A stretch of DNA of 64,000 nt, from the NCBI GenBank assembly GCA_900315095.1, contig OMXS01000012.1:1-64000 (forward strand), given 5' to 3'. This stretch comes from an uncultured Prevotellaceae bacterium (GTDB taxonomy: Bacteria; Bacteroidota; Bacteroidia; Bacteroidales; Bacteroidaceae). Below, in pieces: positions 62,890 to 64,000 of this stretch; the stretch's first letter is position 1, and every line of letters begins with the position of its first letter. Both the position numbers and the translations under genes were made by a program. The notes under the pieces were generated by a model, which ran no database searches, was not told where the DNA came from, and was given only the letters and a program-made list of their open reading frames with translations.

Positions 62890-64000
62890 ATGAATAGACT
62901 AACAGTTATATTATTGTTGTTCGCTTGCTGTGGCGTAGCCAATGCGCAGAGGGTACTCACGCTGGAGGAGTGCCGCAGCTTGGCTCTGGAAAACAACAAG
63001 CAACTGAACGTGGCGCGTCTTGGTCAGGAAGTGGCGGAGAACACTCGTAAGGTGGCGCGCACGAAGTATCTCCCGAGAGTGACGGCTCTTGGCGGATATG
63101 AACTGACGAGTCGCGAGGTGTCGCTGCTTAATGATGACCAGAAAACAGCGCTTAACAATCTTGGCACCAATATCGCGGGCAAGGCAGGTAATGCACTTAC
63201 GGAGACTCTGACAGGCTTAGTGCAGAAGGGACTGATAGCACCCGATATGGCACAGCAGATAGGAGGGATGTTCTCTAATCTCTCTGCACCATTGGCACAG
63301 GCGCTTGACGGAGTGGGAAGTAGCGTGAGACAGTCGTTCCGCACTAATAACCGAAACATGATGGGCGCTTCGGTAATGGTGACACAGCCAATATATATGG
63401 GTGGCGCCATCACGGCAGCCAACCGTCTGGCAGACCTTGGCGAGAAGATGTCGGCAACGAAGTATGAACTGGCACGACAGACCACAATTTATGATATCGA
63501 CCAGGCATACTGGCTCGTGGTGTCTGTGAAACACAAGGAGCGCCTGGCTCGCAACTATCTTGAATTGGTGAAGAAATTTGATAGCGATGTTGACAAGATG
63601 TTCAATGAGGGAGTGGCAACACGTGCCGATGCTCTTCAGGTGGATGTAAAGGTGAACGAGGCTGAGATGCAGGTGATGCAGGCAGAAGACGGTGTGGCTC
63701 TCGCAAAGATGTTGCTTTGTCAGTTGTGTGGAATGCCATGCGAGGAGAATATCACTCTTGCCGATGAGGACACCGAGAACCTCGCTCTGCCGATGTACGA
63801 TGAGGGTAGGGAAGTGACAAACTACGACAACCGTCCAGAGGTTCAGATGTTGCAGACGGCAGTTGACATGACGAAAGCATCTACAAAACTCGCCCGCGCC
63901 ACTTACCTTCCGCAGGTGATGGCGACAGGCGGTTATCTGGTAACAAATCCCAACTTATATAACGGTTTCGAGAAGAAGTTCGCTGGAACATGGAATGTGG
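62890..64000 (+). CDS. TolC-family outer-membrane efflux protein (3' end outside window)
   Basis: The first 370 codons are present. The signal peptide runs MNRLTVILLLFACC to VANAQ. The TolC opening follows (RVLTLEECRSLALENNKQL), with long helical stretches (FDSDVDKMFNEGVATRADAL region, shown in part as NEGVATRADAL, followed by VDVKVNEAEMQ). It forms the outer-membrane duct of a tripartite exporter or type I secretion system. A periplasmic adaptor and an inner-membrane pump would be expected to the right of the window. Confidence 0.93.
   Translation, partial: MNRLTVILLLFACCGVANAQRVLTLEECRSLALENNKQLNVARLGQEVAENTRKVARTKYLPRVTALGGYELTSREVSLLNDDQKTALNNLGTNIAGKAGNALTETLTGLVQKGLIAPDMAQQIGGMFSNLSAPLAQALDGVGSSVRQSFRTNNRNMMGASVMVTQPIYMGGAITAANRLADLGEKMSATKYELARQTTIYDIDQAYWLVVSVKHKERLARNYLELVKKFDSDVDKMFNEGVATRADALQVDVKVNEAEMQVMQAEDGVALAKMLLCQLCGMPCEENITLADEDTENLALPMYDEGREVTNYDNRPEVQMLQTAVDMTKASTKLARATYLPQVMATGGYLVTNPNLYNGFEKKFAGTWNV

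Overview
The window is chromosomal DNA of a Bacteroidales bacterium, most likely Prevotellaceae. The evidence is promoters of the Bacteroidales type (TTTG at -33, TAnnTTTG at -7) before many genes, a cydAB operon led by a DUF4492 gene, DHHW-family acetylation proteins, FadL-type porins, and large secreted proteins with a Bacteroidales 'Y-x-[IL]-S-G-x-K-V ... G-[IL]-Y-I' tail. It opens in the 3' end of a 5S rRNA gene, so an rRNA operon lies to the left, and it ends inside a TolC-family gene. I could run no database search; family names rest on motifs and on recall of the families.

Layout. 1-7.8 kb: 5S rRNA, a secreted propeller-like protein, a sensor kinase, tRNA-Val, purB, an rluB-type pseudouridine synthase with a long GYQPR-repeat head, and asnS. 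7.9-13.4 kb: a LolD-like ATPase, a CPA2 cation/proton antiporter, asd, and a COG0523 metal GTPase with a His/Asp loop. 13.5-19.4 kb: a minus-strand operon for acetylation of an exported polymer (DUF3298 lipoprotein, SGNH hydrolase, MBOAT acyltransferase, two DHHW proteins). 20-27.4 kb: a secreted protein with a small acidic partner, FadL porin, carbonic anhydrase, and dnaK behind a sigma-54-like promoter.

27.5-39 kb is a defence island that reads as one operon: a half-size HsdS, HsdM, an unrecognised membrane protein, a Fic protein, a 77-aa protein, full HsdS, a class III-type nucleotide cyclase plus a three-helix membrane protein that together look like a Pycsar system (PycC + PycTM), an AlbA_2-type remnant, HsdR and a YgjP-type metalloprotease. 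Just beyond, after a DMT transporter, is an ATPase + DUF4435/TOPRIM pair (40.3-42.2 kb) resembling PARIS (AriA/AriB).

42-49.3 kb: trmB, dxs, trkA, trkH and manA. 49.3-57.8 kb: two tandem minus-strand units, each a large secreted protein followed 9 bp later by a 66-aa acidic protein; the same layout occurs at 20.0-22.8 kb. 58.5-61.8 kb: DUF4492-cydA-cydB. 62.0-64.0 kb: a coiled-coil membrane protein and a TolC-family protein.

The intergenic DNA is unusual. Four separate spacers carry arrays with a period of about 22 bp but different unit sequences. A palindromic element recurs at three places, and a 189-bp element is bounded by perfect 27-bp inverted repeats. The strongest candidates for new biology are the Pycsar pair nested in a type I restriction operon, the membrane protein in that operon, the secreted-giant plus small-acidic-protein units, and the 22-bp periodic arrays.
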